Source of the DNA: Mucilaginibacter paludis DSM 18603 | GTDB lineage: Bacteria > Bacteroidota > Bacteroidia > Sphingobacteriales > Sphingobacteriaceae | NCBI RefSeq assembly: GCF_000166195.2 | Contig: NZ_CM001403.1 | Coordinates: 7,800,877 to 7,864,876, forward strand | DNA: 64,000 bases | Reading direction: 5' to 3' | Shown here: in pieces, positions 16,448 through 24,620 of the stretch | Numbering within the stretch: position 1 is the stretch's first letter | How the letters are laid out: every line of letters begins with the position of its first letter | The notes under the pieces: generated by a model | What the model saw: only the letters and a program-made list of their open reading frames with translations | The model's database searches: none | What the model was told of the DNA's origin: nothing | Position numbers and translations under genes: made by a program

Positions 16448-19091
16448 AGATACAGAGAATGGCGACAACGGGTCGCAAGACAGAATTATCCCAATCAATA
16501 TTGAAGAAGAAATGCGATCGGCATACATCGATTATTCGATGTCTGTTATCGTATCCAGGGCGTTACCTGATGTACGCGATGGGTTAAAACCAGTACACAG
16601 GCGTGTGCTTTACGGCATGTTGAATCTGGGCCTAAATTCCAACAAACCTTATAAAAAATCTGCCCGTATTGTAGGAGAGGTGCTGGGTAAATATCACCCG
16701 CACGGCGATTCATCCGTTTACGGCACTATGGTACGTATGGCGCAGGAATGGAGCCTGCGGTATCCCTTGGTTGACGGGCAGGGTAACTACGGCTCGATAG
16801 ATGGTGATAATCCTGCGGCCATGCGTTATACCGAGGCAAGATTACTGAAAATTGCTGAAGAGATGCTGGCCGATATCAATAAAGATACCATCGACTATCA
16901 GCTCAATTTCGACGATACGGAACAGGAGCCAACCGTATTACCTGCCAAATTCCCTAACCTGCTGGTTAACGGAGCATCGGGTATCGCGGTAGGTATGGCC
17001 ACCAATATGGCACCGCATAACCTCACCGAGGTCATCAACGCCACCATGGCCTATATCGATGATCGAAACATCGAGATCACCGAGCTGATGAAGTTTGTAA
17101 AAGGTCCGGATTTTCCTACAGGTGGTATCATCTACGGTTTTGAAGGCGCCCGCGAAGCATCCGAAACCGGTCGTGGCCGGATTATTTTACGTGCCCGTGC
17201 AGAGATCGAAGTTTATAACAACGACCGCGAACGCATTATCGTGACCGAGATCCCTTACCAGATCAATAAATCGATCATGATCGAGCGTACTGCCGAGCTG
17301 GTTAACGAAAAGAAACTGGAAGGTATATCGGCTATGCGCGATGAATCAAATCGTGAGGGGATCAGGGTTGTTTATGAGATTAAACGTGACGCCAACGCCG
17401 CTATTGTATTAAATAACTTATTTAAATATACATCCTTACAAACTTCGTTCAGTGTAAATAACATCGCCCTGGTACACGGTCGCCCCATGTTATTGAACCT
17501 GAAGGACCTGATTCATCATTTTGTTGAACACCGCCATGAGGTAATCGTACGCCGTACTAAATTTGAATTGGCCGAGGCTGAAAAACGCGCACACATTCTG
17601 GAAGGTTTACTGATTGCTTTAGATCATTTGGACGAAGTGATCCAACTGATCAGAAGTTCAAATACACCTGATGAAGCGCGCGATGGTTTGATGACGCGCT
17701 TTAACTTAAGCGATATCCAGGCCCGGGCTATCCTGGACATGACACTTCGCCGTTTAACCGGACTGGAGCGCGATAAGATCAAAGCTGAGTACAACGAGCT
17801 GATGAAGCTGATAGATTACTTGAAATCGATTTTGGCCGACGAAGGTTTGCGCATGGAGATCATCAAGAATGAGCTGATAGAGATCAAAGAAAAATACGGT
17901 GATGAACGCCGCACGCAGATCGTACATTCATCGGCAGAAATGCAGACCGAAGATTTTATTGAGGATGAAAATGTGGTGATCACCATTTCGCACGAGGGGT
18001 ATATTAAACGTACACCATTGACGGAATACCGCACCCAGGCCAGAGGGGGTAAAGGATCAATAGGCAGCAACAGCCGTGATGCTGATTTTATCGAGCACTT
18101 GCTGATTGCCTCCAATCACAACTACATGTTATTCTTCACCGAATCCGGACAATGTTTCTGGCTGCGCGTATTTGAAATCCCCGAAGGCACACGTACTTCT
18201 AAGGGCCGCGCCATCCAGAACATTATCAATATACCGAAAGAAGAAAACATTAAGGCGTATATCAAGTTGACCAGCCTGAAGGATAGAGATTATTTAGAGA
18301 ATAACTTTATCATCATGTGTACGCGCAAAGGTGTGATCAAGAAAACATCCCTCGAAGCTTATTCCCGTCCGCGTGCCAACGGTATCAACGCCATTAATAT
18401 TAATGAAGGCGATACCTTGCTACAGGCTACTTTAACTACCGGAAGCAGCGAAATTGTAATGGCGCTGAAATCGGGGAGGGCCATACGCTTTAACGAGTCG
18501 ACAGTGAGGCCTATGGGCCGTACGGCAACCGGCGTGCGTGGTATTACCTTAGCCGGAGAAAACGACGAGGTTGTAGGTATGATAGCGATTGACGATGCCG
18601 AAACTACGGTGTTAGTAGTTTCTGAAAAAGGATACGGTAAGCGTACCGACATTGAAGACTACCGCGTAACCAACCGTGGAGGTAAAGGCGTTAAAACAAT
18701 CAACGTAACCGAAAAAACAGGGCAATTAGTAGCGATAAAAGGCGTTACTGATGAACATGACCTGATGATCATCAACAGATCTGGCATCATCATCCGTATA
18801 TCCATGAATCAGTTAAGAACCATGGGACGCGCTACGCAAGGTGTTAGATTGATATCGCTGAAAGAAAACGACAGCATCGCATCCGTTGCCCAGGTTGAGC
18901 GCGAAGAAGAAGTTGCAGAGGAAATTTCAGAAATCATAGCCGAGACAGAAGCGCTGGCCGATGATGAAAACAAAACCAGTGTAATTGTTGATGACGTTGT
19001 TCCAGAACACGATAACGTTGAAGATCATACCATCGATCCAGAGGAATTGGATACAGACGACGATGATACTGAAGAAGAACCAGAAAAATAA
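16440..19091 (+). CDS. gyrA: DNA gyrase subunit A
   Basis: Subunit A (883 residues) of the type II topoisomerase that introduces negative supercoils. Catalytic Tyr130 lies in AAMRYTEARL. The quinolone region reads KYHPHGDSSVYGTMVRMAQ, with Ser91 and Gly95 at the positions equivalent to E. coli Ser83 and Asp87. The C-terminal pinwheel has a GyrA box QARGGKG near residue 535 (canonical QRRGGKG), which identifies gyrase rather than topoisomerase IV. The last 60 or so residues are a strongly acidic tail. A TPR gene starts 3 bases after the stop. Confidence 0.98.
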   Translation: MAEDTENGDNGSQDRIIPINIEEEMRSAYIDYSMSVIVSRALPDVRDGLKPVHRRVLYGMLNLGLNSNKPYKKSARIVGEVLGKYHPHGDSSVYGTMVRMAQEWSLRYPLVDGQGNYGSIDGDNPAAMRYTEARLLKIAEEMLADINKDTIDYQLNFDDTEQEPTVLPAKFPNLLVNGASGIAVGMATNMAPHNLTEVINATMAYIDDRNIEITELMKFVKGPDFPTGGIIYGFEGAREASETGRGRIILRARAEIEVYNNDRERIIVTEIPYQINKSIMIERTAELVNEKKLEGISAMRDESNREGIRVVYEIKRDANAAIVLNNLFKYTSLQTSFSVNNIALVHGRPMLLNLKDLIHHFVEHRHEVIVRRTKFELAEAEKRAHILEGLLIALDHLDEVIQLIRSSNTPDEARDGLMTRFNLSDIQARAILDMTLRRLTGLERDKIKAEYNELMKLIDYLKSILADEGLRMEIIKNELIEIKEKYGDERRTQIVHSSAEMQTEDFIEDENVVITISHEGYIKRTPLTEYRTQARGGKGSIGSNSRDADFIEHLLIASNHNYMLFFTESGQCFWLRVFEIPEGTRTSKGRAIQNIINIPKEENIKAYIKLTSLKDRDYLENNFIIMCTRKGVIKKTSLEAYSRPRANGINAININEGDTLLQATLTTGSSEIVMALKSGRAIRFNESTVRPMGRTATGVRGITLAGENDEVVGMIAIDDAETTVLVVSEKGYGKRTDIEDYRVTNRGGKGVKTINVTEKTGQLVAIKGVTDEHDLMIINRSGIIIRISMNQLRTMGRATQGVRLISLKENDSIASVAQVEREEEVAEEISEIIAETEALADDENKTSVIVDDVVPEHDNVEDHTIDPEELDTDDDDTEEEPEK

Positions 19092-19094
19092 AAT

Positions 19095-20225
19095 ATGTCC
19101 GTTCGTAAAATAATTTTACTGATAACGTGTATATGTTTAACATCCTCCATTGCCAAAGCGCAATCGGAAGCAATGAAGGATGTTATTAATAACCTTGCTT
19201 TCTATCATACCAAAAATGATCTGAAATACTTGGGTGATGCTAAAAAATCGGTTGATAATTCCTTCAAAACCCACGCCGACTCGATTGACCTGGATAAAAA
19301 TGTATATAAGGCTGTAGTTTACTCGAGTATCTTGTACATCGACTCGTTAAATAAACTTAACCAACCAGATACCCTTCTGTTGCAAACTACCAAATTGGTA
19401 AACCGTTTATTAACCAAGCGTAAGATATTCAGGTTTAACATTGAGATGAATTATGCCAAAGGGTGTTTAGCCAATGTATATCAGCGCAAAGCTTTTGACA
19501 TTTATTCGAAAAACAATTACAGACTGGCTATTAATAATTTTATGCTTGCCAAGCAGTATGCACCCGCAGCGCACGAACTCAATGTTTATCTGGCCAATAT
19601 TTATTATAAGCTGGGTAATTACAGAACTGCTATCATGTACTATGATACAGTATTACAAGCTAAAATGCCCAAATTAGAGCATATTCAAACCGCTGCCAAT
19701 ATCTACAGAATGCTTGGGGATACGTCAAAGTCGTTACAAACCATCCAACAGGGCTTAGAGATTTATCCAAAAGATAAATATTTACTTTTTGAAGAAGCTA
19801 ATATCTATAACAACAAAAAGGAATATCCGCTGTTAAAACCTTTGTTGAATGACCTATTGGATGTTGAACCCAATAATCCTGAAGTTGTATTTATGGCTGC
19901 AAATTGCTATGATCATTTAAATGAGTTAGACAAGGCAGAAATCGGTTACCAAAAAGCTATAGAAATTAACAATGCTGATTATAACCCGATATTTAACCTG
20001 GGTTTACTTTACCTTAAAAAAGCGGTATCAAGTAACAAGCCCGAAGAATACCAGGCTAATATAGGCCAATCAAAGAGCTGGTTAGAAAAGGCAAACGAAA
20101 TGGCTCCGAACAATGAGTCGTGCTTAAGAGCTTTACAAATGTTATATTCGCAGTCGGGCAACCAAAATATGTTGCAAAAAGTAAATAACAAGTTAAACCA
20201 ATTTAATCAATTAAACCAACAATAA
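19095..20225 (+). CDS. Exported TPR-repeat protein
   Basis: A protein of 376 residues with a signal peptide (ILLITCICLTSSIAKAQ) and several tetratricopeptide repeats, for example YLANIYYKLGNYRTAIMYYDTVL and AANCYDHLNELDKAEIGYQKAI (shown in part). TPRs build protein-protein scaffolds; the partner is unknown. It starts 3 bases after gyrA and must be co-transcribed with it, and a second exported TPR protein follows. Confidence 0.85.
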   Translation: MSVRKIILLITCICLTSSIAKAQSEAMKDVINNLAFYHTKNDLKYLGDAKKSVDNSFKTHADSIDLDKNVYKAVVYSSILYIDSLNKLNQPDTLLLQTTKLVNRLLTKRKIFRFNIEMNYAKGCLANVYQRKAFDIYSKNNYRLAINNFMLAKQYAPAAHELNVYLANIYYKLGNYRTAIMYYDTVLQAKMPKLEHIQTAANIYRMLGDTSKSLQTIQQGLEIYPKDKYLLFEEANIYNNKKEYPLLKPLLNDLLDVEPNNPEVVFMAANCYDHLNELDKAEIGYQKAIEINNADYNPIFNLGLLYLKKAVSSNKPEEYQANIGQSKSWLEKANEMAPNNESCLRALQMLYSQSGNQNMLQKVNNKLNQFNQLNQQ

Positions 20226-20288
20226 AGTTGCTGAAGCAAACCGGTCAGCATCTGATATGATTTTATCAACATTAAAATAATTAATACC

Positions 20289-21470
20289 ATGAAAATTAGA
20301 TTTCTGATAACAGGATTGTCCCTTGTTTCGGTAACTGCAGTTTTTGCGCAAAAGGGCGTGTTGAACGACGCACAGGATGCATACAACAAATATGATGCAT
20401 TAAGGGGATCTCAACTAAAAATGGCCCTGCCAAGTTTAACTGAAGCCAAAACCTTAATTGATAAAGCTGCCGCTAACGAAAAGACGGCAAACTTACCCTT
20501 AACTTACACTGTTAAAGGTGGTGTGTATTCATCATTGGCTTTACTTGATACCATACCAAGTACATCTACGCCGTTGTTTATCACTGCCGACGAAGCATTA
20601 AAAAAAGCTAAAGAACTGGATACAAAAGGGGAGTACAAGAAACAGATAGAGAACGGCTACAGAAATTTGGCTCAGTACAAATACAATATCGGGTTCAAAT
20701 CGTATAAAGCCGGTAATTATAATGCATCTTACGAAGCTTTTAACTATTACCGCACCGTATTGCCAGAGGATACTAATGCCATATACCTTACAGGCTTAGC
20801 CGCGGTTAATGCTAAAAAATATCCGGAGGCCATTGCTAATTACAGCAACTTGGTAACTACCAAATATTCAAACAATGCCAATATTTATAGCGACCTGGTA
20901 TCAATTTACTTGATGAATCGCGATACGACAGGCGCTTTAAAAGCTGTAACAGAAGCCGTTGCCAAGTATCCGGCGAATGCTAATTTAACTAATCGCGAAA
21001 TTCAATTGTACTTGCAAACCGGCAGGATAAAAGAAGTGAGCGATAAACTGGATAAAGCTATTGCGAACGATCCTAAAAACAAATCCTTATACTACTATTC
21101 AGGCTATATTTACTTACAGTCTAAAAACTACGATAAAGCCGCCGAACAATTAAACAAAGCATTGGCTATTGATCCTGAGTACTACGAGGCCAATTTAAGC
21201 ATGGGATACGTATACCTGAACCCGGGTATCGATATTTTCAATAAAGCTAATAATTTACCTACAACCAAAGTAAATCAGAAAAAATACGATGACATGTCGG
21301 CAAGTGCCGTAGCGCTGTTTGAAAAAGCAAAACCGTATTTAGTCAAGGCCTCAGAAATTAACCCAAAATCGATGGATGCCTTAACAAGCCTTCGTAACGT
21401 TTACCTTGGAAAAAAAGACAATGTAAATGCCAATTTGATACAGAAAAAAATAGATGCCTTAAAAAATTAA
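20289..21470 (+). CDS. Exported TPR-repeat protein
   Basis: A protein of 393 residues with signal peptide (FLITGLSLVSVTAVFAQ) and multiple TPRs, including SKNYDKAAEQLNKALAIDPE. It is 63 bases downstream of the other TPR gene and of similar organisation, so the two may be old paralogues. A hairpin follows at 21478, ending the gyrA-TPR-TPR unit. Function unknown. Confidence 0.85.
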   Translation: MKIRFLITGLSLVSVTAVFAQKGVLNDAQDAYNKYDALRGSQLKMALPSLTEAKTLIDKAAANEKTANLPLTYTVKGGVYSSLALLDTIPSTSTPLFITADEALKKAKELDTKGEYKKQIENGYRNLAQYKYNIGFKSYKAGNYNASYEAFNYYRTVLPEDTNAIYLTGLAAVNAKKYPEAIANYSNLVTTKYSNNANIYSDLVSIYLMNRDTTGALKAVTEAVAKYPANANLTNREIQLYLQTGRIKEVSDKLDKAIANDPKNKSLYYYSGYIYLQSKNYDKAAEQLNKALAIDPEYYEANLSMGYVYLNPGIDIFNKANNLPTTKVNQKKYDDMSASAVALFEKAKPYLVKASEINPKSMDALTSLRNVYLGKKDNVNANLIQKKIDALKN

Positions 21471-21477
21471 GAGTAGG

Positions 21478-21505
21478 GCCCGGTTCATAGACCGGGCTTC
21501 TATTT
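21478..21505 (+). terminator. Terminator of the gyrA-TPR-TPR unit
   Basis: GCCCGGT (21478-21484) pairs with ACCGGGC (21491-21497) across a 6-base loop, followed by the T-rich TTCTATTT. Confidence 0.7.
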
Positions 21506-21589
21506 AACACATCTACTTAACATAATATTAATTATAGGATATTAAATCGGTTGATACTTTATTAATTTATGAATCGAACTTATCTGCCG

Positions 21590-21847
21590 TCATGATTTTT
21601 TAAGAGCTAACAGAAACTCACAACCATCAATCAAACGTCCTAACTTGGCAGCCAATTCGTGATCTTTTCCGCTGTTATCTATCCAGCGCCCGTCAAAATT
21701 AGTGATCACGATCTGCTGCTGATTGACAGCACAAGTGTAATAAACCTGGCTATCCGTTTTATCTACATTTCCCCAAATCTTCAGGCTGCGGTCCTCATCC
21801 GAAATGAAATCTCTCCAGTTAACTGCGTATAAAGGTTTTTGCTCCAT
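21590..21847 (-). CDS. Hypothetical small protein
   Basis: A soluble protein of 85 residues with no signal peptide. It contains a WRDF start region and an ITNFDGRWIDNSGKDHELA segment. No family recognised. The frame is clean with an ATG start and it lies alone on the minus strand. Confidence 0.6.
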   Translation of the reverse strand: MEQKPLYAVNWRDFISDEDRSLKIWGNVDKTDSQVYYTCAVNQQQIVITNFDGRWIDNSGKDHELAAKLGRLIDGCEFLLALKKS

Positions 21848-22020
21848 AGTATTTTACAATTAGTAAAGCGTGTAAGTAACACGTTTAAGCTATAACACAA
21901 ACAATAGCGCATTGTTGTTACCAACGATGAGCCTGATCCTAAGATGATGTTGAATTGGCTTCAATCCGCAAATAAAGCAAATCACAATTATTTTTTCAAA
22001 GAAATACCATTAACTTTTAC

Positions 22021-22028
22021 TAACTTTG
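22021..22028 (+). promoter_or_regulatory. -7 element 6 bases from the DUF763 start codon
   Basis: TAACTTTG matches TAnnTTTG, and the ATG is at 22035. Transcription would begin at or next to the ATG, suggesting a leaderless mRNA. No TTG is seen at the expected -33 position. Confidence 0.4.
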
Positions 22029-22034
22029 TTAGCA

Positions 22035-23237
22035 ATGAAACGTTCCGGAAGTGCTGATTTACCTTTGCATTACGGCCATGTGCCACCGTGGCTTTCTGAA
22101 AGAATGGCCAAAATCGGGCTTGCCATAGTTGAAGCAATTATTGTTGAATACGGCAACCAGGAAGTTTTGCGCCGCTTAAGCGATCCGTTTTGGTTTCAAA
22201 GCCTCGGTGCGGTTATGGGTATGGATTGGCATTCGTCAGGCATTACCACATCGGTAATGGGTGCTTTAAAGCGCGCCATCAATCCGCATTCTAAAGAACT
22301 GGGAATTTACATTTGTGGCGGAAAAGGGAAATCATCCCGGCAAACGCCGTCGGAACTTATTGACGTTGGCCAGCGTACCGGACTGGACGGTAATTATTTA
22401 GCACGCTGTAGTAAATTAAGCGCCAAAGTTGATAATACCGCCGTACAGGATGGCTTTCAGCTTTATTTGCATAGTTTTATTGTTAACGATAAAGGGCAAT
22501 GGGCTGTAGTACAACAGGGCATGAGTAATAACAGCTCTACTGCCCGCAGATACCACTGGCACTCCCCTACCATAACCTCATTTGTTGAAGAGCCGCATAG
22601 TTCCATTTATGGGCAAAACGCCGGTGATATTTTGAATATGGTTGATAAGCGGGCCGCTCCTTCACGAAACGGTATTTTAGAGATTGCCCACGAACAGCCA
22701 GACAGGATGCTGGCCGAGATTAAAAAATTAGTGATGCCATCCCATCATGATGTAAGGGCCAACAATGTTGATCTGAAACGTTTGGGATCCGTACTTTGGT
22801 TGGCTCATGAAAAGAGGCCTTCAGATTTTGAAGAACTGTTGTTGTTGGAGGGATTGGGGCCACGTACCCTACAATCGCTCGCTTTGGTAAGTGAGGTAAT
22901 TTATGGTACACCATCCCGTTTTACAGACCCGGCCAGGTTTTCTTTCGCTCATGGCGGCAAGGATGGACATCCTTTTCCGGTTCCGGTTAAGGTTTATGAT
23001 GATACAATCGCTACTTTGCAAAATGCTGTCCACAAAGCCAAGTTAGGTTTCACCGATAAGCAACAAGCCATTAAATGCTTATCTCAAATTGCTCAACGGG
23101 CCGAAAATGATTTTACCCCGAATGCTAACTTTAACAACGTGATTGAAAAAGAACGAAATGAATCGTGGAAATACGGTGGTCGTACAGTTTTCGGCAAAGC
23201 AAAACCACCGCTGCAAACACAATTGAAACTCTTTTAA
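22035..23237 (+). CDS. DUF763 family protein
   Basis: A protein of 400 residues that matches DUF763, a family known mainly from archaea and thermophiles and some Bacteroidota, with no established function. Recognisable parts are the start KRSGSADLPLHYGHVPPWL, MGMDWHSSGITTSV, and GGKGKSSRQTP. Near residue 280, LEGLGPRTLQSLALVSEVI resembles a helix-hairpin-helix DNA-binding motif. There is no signal peptide, so it is cytosolic. The ATG at 22035 is used; the TTG at 22026 lies within the promoter. A nucleic-acid role is a guess from the hairpin motif. Confidence 0.88.
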   Translation: MKRSGSADLPLHYGHVPPWLSERMAKIGLAIVEAIIVEYGNQEVLRRLSDPFWFQSLGAVMGMDWHSSGITTSVMGALKRAINPHSKELGIYICGGKGKSSRQTPSELIDVGQRTGLDGNYLARCSKLSAKVDNTAVQDGFQLYLHSFIVNDKGQWAVVQQGMSNNSSTARRYHWHSPTITSFVEEPHSSIYGQNAGDILNMVDKRAAPSRNGILEIAHEQPDRMLAEIKKLVMPSHHDVRANNVDLKRLGSVLWLAHEKRPSDFEELLLLEGLGPRTLQSLALVSEVIYGTPSRFTDPARFSFAHGGKDGHPFPVPVKVYDDTIATLQNAVHKAKLGFTDKQQAIKCLSQIAQRAENDFTPNANFNNVIEKERNESWKYGGRTVFGKAKPPLQTQLKLF

Positions 23238-23240
23238 ACA

Positions 23241-23268
23241 AAAAAAAGCCGGGCGAACCCAGCTTTCT
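23241..23268 (-). terminator. Terminator between convergent genes
   Basis: AGCCGGG (23247-23253) and CCCAGCT (23258-23264) form a stem with one mismatch and a CGAA loop. A long T-tract on the minus strand makes it best suited to the gene at 23290. Confidence 0.7.
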
Positions 23269-23289
23269 AACTTATAATGATATTAAAAC

Positions 23290-23799
23290 TTATTTAACTT
23301 GTTTAAAAAAGTAAACATCGGCTGCAGGAGTTACTCTTACCAGGATTTCTTCTTTTTCACTTTTTAAATCAACAAAGTAAACTTTAGAATCATCGCTGTA
23401 GCTTGATCTTGCTAACAGATCTGAAGATTCGCTTGTTTTAGGTTGCAACTCAATCACCTCTCCTACTTTGTAAGTACTATAGGTTGAGTTGATTTCTTTT
23501 TGAGCAGCCAAAGGTACATTTTTGTAAGTTACCGGGCGTGTAACACCCAAGTAATCACCAGCTAATGAATAAAATGCTGTCAGTTTTTTGCTGCCCAAAG
23601 TAAATTCAGCTTTTTGGCAGTTACCGTTAACTGTCCAAACAACTTCTTTGGCATCTTTAAAATCATAAGCAAACTGATTCAATACAGTGTATGATACCGC
23701 TTCAGAATTGGTGTTGTCTTTTTTCTTGCCGCCATCCGAAGCAAAAGCACCAACTGACAAACTCGAGAATAATATGGCTGTGATGAATATCTTTTTCAT
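23290..23799 (-). CDS. Hypothetical exported protein
   Basis: A protein of 169 residues with a signal peptide (IFITAILFSSLSVGAFAS), starting at the ATG at 23799. The longer frame to 23826 runs into the promoter. The mature part contains FAYDFKDAKEVVWTVNGNCQKAEF, a layout seen in Bacteroidota periplasmic PepSY-like/BF3526-type proteins; the assignment is tentative. Its promoter is well formed. Confidence 0.72.
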   Translation of the reverse strand: MKKIFITAILFSSLSVGAFASDGGKKKDNTNSEAVSYTVLNQFAYDFKDAKEVVWTVNGNCQKAEFTLGSKKLTAFYSLAGDYLGVTRPVTYKNVPLAAQKEINSTYSTYKVGEVIELQPKTSESSDLLARSSYSDDSKVYFVDLKSEKEEILVRVTPAADVYFFKQVK

Positions 23800-23823
23800 T
23801 TTGTTAAAATTTAAATTACACAA

Positions 23824-23854
23824 CAAAAGTATACTTATATTATCATATACTCAA
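23824..23854 (-). promoter_or_regulatory. Promoter of the exported protein at 23290
   Basis: On the minus strand: TTG at 23854-23852, a 20-base gap, TACTTTTG at 23831-23824. Transcription would start about 15-20 bases before the ATG at 23799. Confidence 0.7.
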
Positions 23855-24136
23855 ATTAAATTTAATTTTTATGAAAATAACACAATAAAAAGACATTTAT
23901 TTTACAATCTTCAATAATGACTGTCTTAGATAGTGTAATTTTAACAATATCTCAATTAAGGGAATGCAATTTTCGAAATACAACTGCATTCAGATTGCTA
24001 AATTACTAATCATTAATCATCAATTTTACATTTTTGGTATTGGCGCATTAATTCCGTTAATATATTGATATTACCGGATTGACTTTAATGAAAATAAAGG
24101 GCGTGATTGTTGATTATGCTATTCGGTTAATCAATT

Positions 24137-24144
24137 TATCTTTG
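24137..24144 (+). promoter_or_regulatory. -7 element 4 bases from the thioesterase start codon
   Basis: TATCTTTG is a full match to the consensus, and the ATG is at 24149, so the transcript would start at or inside the first codon. The nearest TTG (24110-24112) is 24 bases upstream, longer than usual. Confidence 0.45.
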
Positions 24145-24148
24145 CAAT

Positions 24149-24583
24149 ATGCTAACTTCCACCACATACAAGGTTTTTGAAACAGAGTTGCGCGTTCGTC
24201 CGGATGATATCGATATGTTTCAGCATGTACACAATAGTAAATATCTGGATTACGTATTAGCTGCCCGTTACGATCAGATGGATCAATGCTATGGTATGTC
24301 AATGGAGAAATTTATGGCAAGGGGATTTGGATGGGTTGTAAAAGCGGTGCAGATCAATTACAAACGGGCACTTATGCTCGGAGACTATTTTTTTGTGCGT
24401 ACCGGCATAGAATCCATAGACGAACGCGGCTGCCGGGTAAAGTTTACCATTAACAATAAAGCAAATGATAAACTTTGCAGCGATGGCTGGTTTGATTTTG
24501 TGATGATAGATATGAAAAACGGAAAGGGCGTTAAAATACCTGACGATATTTTAGAACACTATTCCATGCTTGTTGACGAATAA
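24149..24583 (+). CDS. Acyl-CoA thioesterase, hot-dog fold (4-hydroxybenzoyl-CoA thioesterase-like)
   Basis: A cytosolic enzyme of 144 residues, the usual size for the YbgC/FadM group. The start ETELRVRPDDIDMFQHVHNSKYLDYVL carries the conserved Asp...H-N-Y active-site region. It hydrolyses acyl-CoA thioesters; the substrate is not predictable. It is convergent with the trehalose gene. Confidence 0.9.
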   Translation: MLTSTTYKVFETELRVRPDDIDMFQHVHNSKYLDYVLAARYDQMDQCYGMSMEKFMARGFGWVVKAVQINYKRALMLGDYFFVRTGIESIDERGCRVKFTINNKANDKLCSDGWFDFVMIDMKNGKGVKIPDDILEHYSMLVDE

Positions 24584-24612
24584 GGGGCTATACGGCTTTG
24601 CCGCATAGCCCC
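24584..24612. terminator. Strong hairpin between convergent genes
   Basis: GGGGCTATACGGC (24584-24596) pairs with GCCGCATAGCCCC (24600-24612) with one mismatch and a 3-base loop. Neither side has a proper T-tract, so it may act as a block or mRNA end rather than a classic terminator. Confidence 0.6.
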
Positions 24613-24620
24613 CGCTATAT

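Larger units (their letters stand above)
23800..24148. other. Intergenic region, 349 bases
   Basis: A very AT-rich gap between divergent genes. It holds the promoter at 23824-23854 and the -7 element at 24137-24144. I see no gene, RNA or repeat in the middle. Confidence 0.6.
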
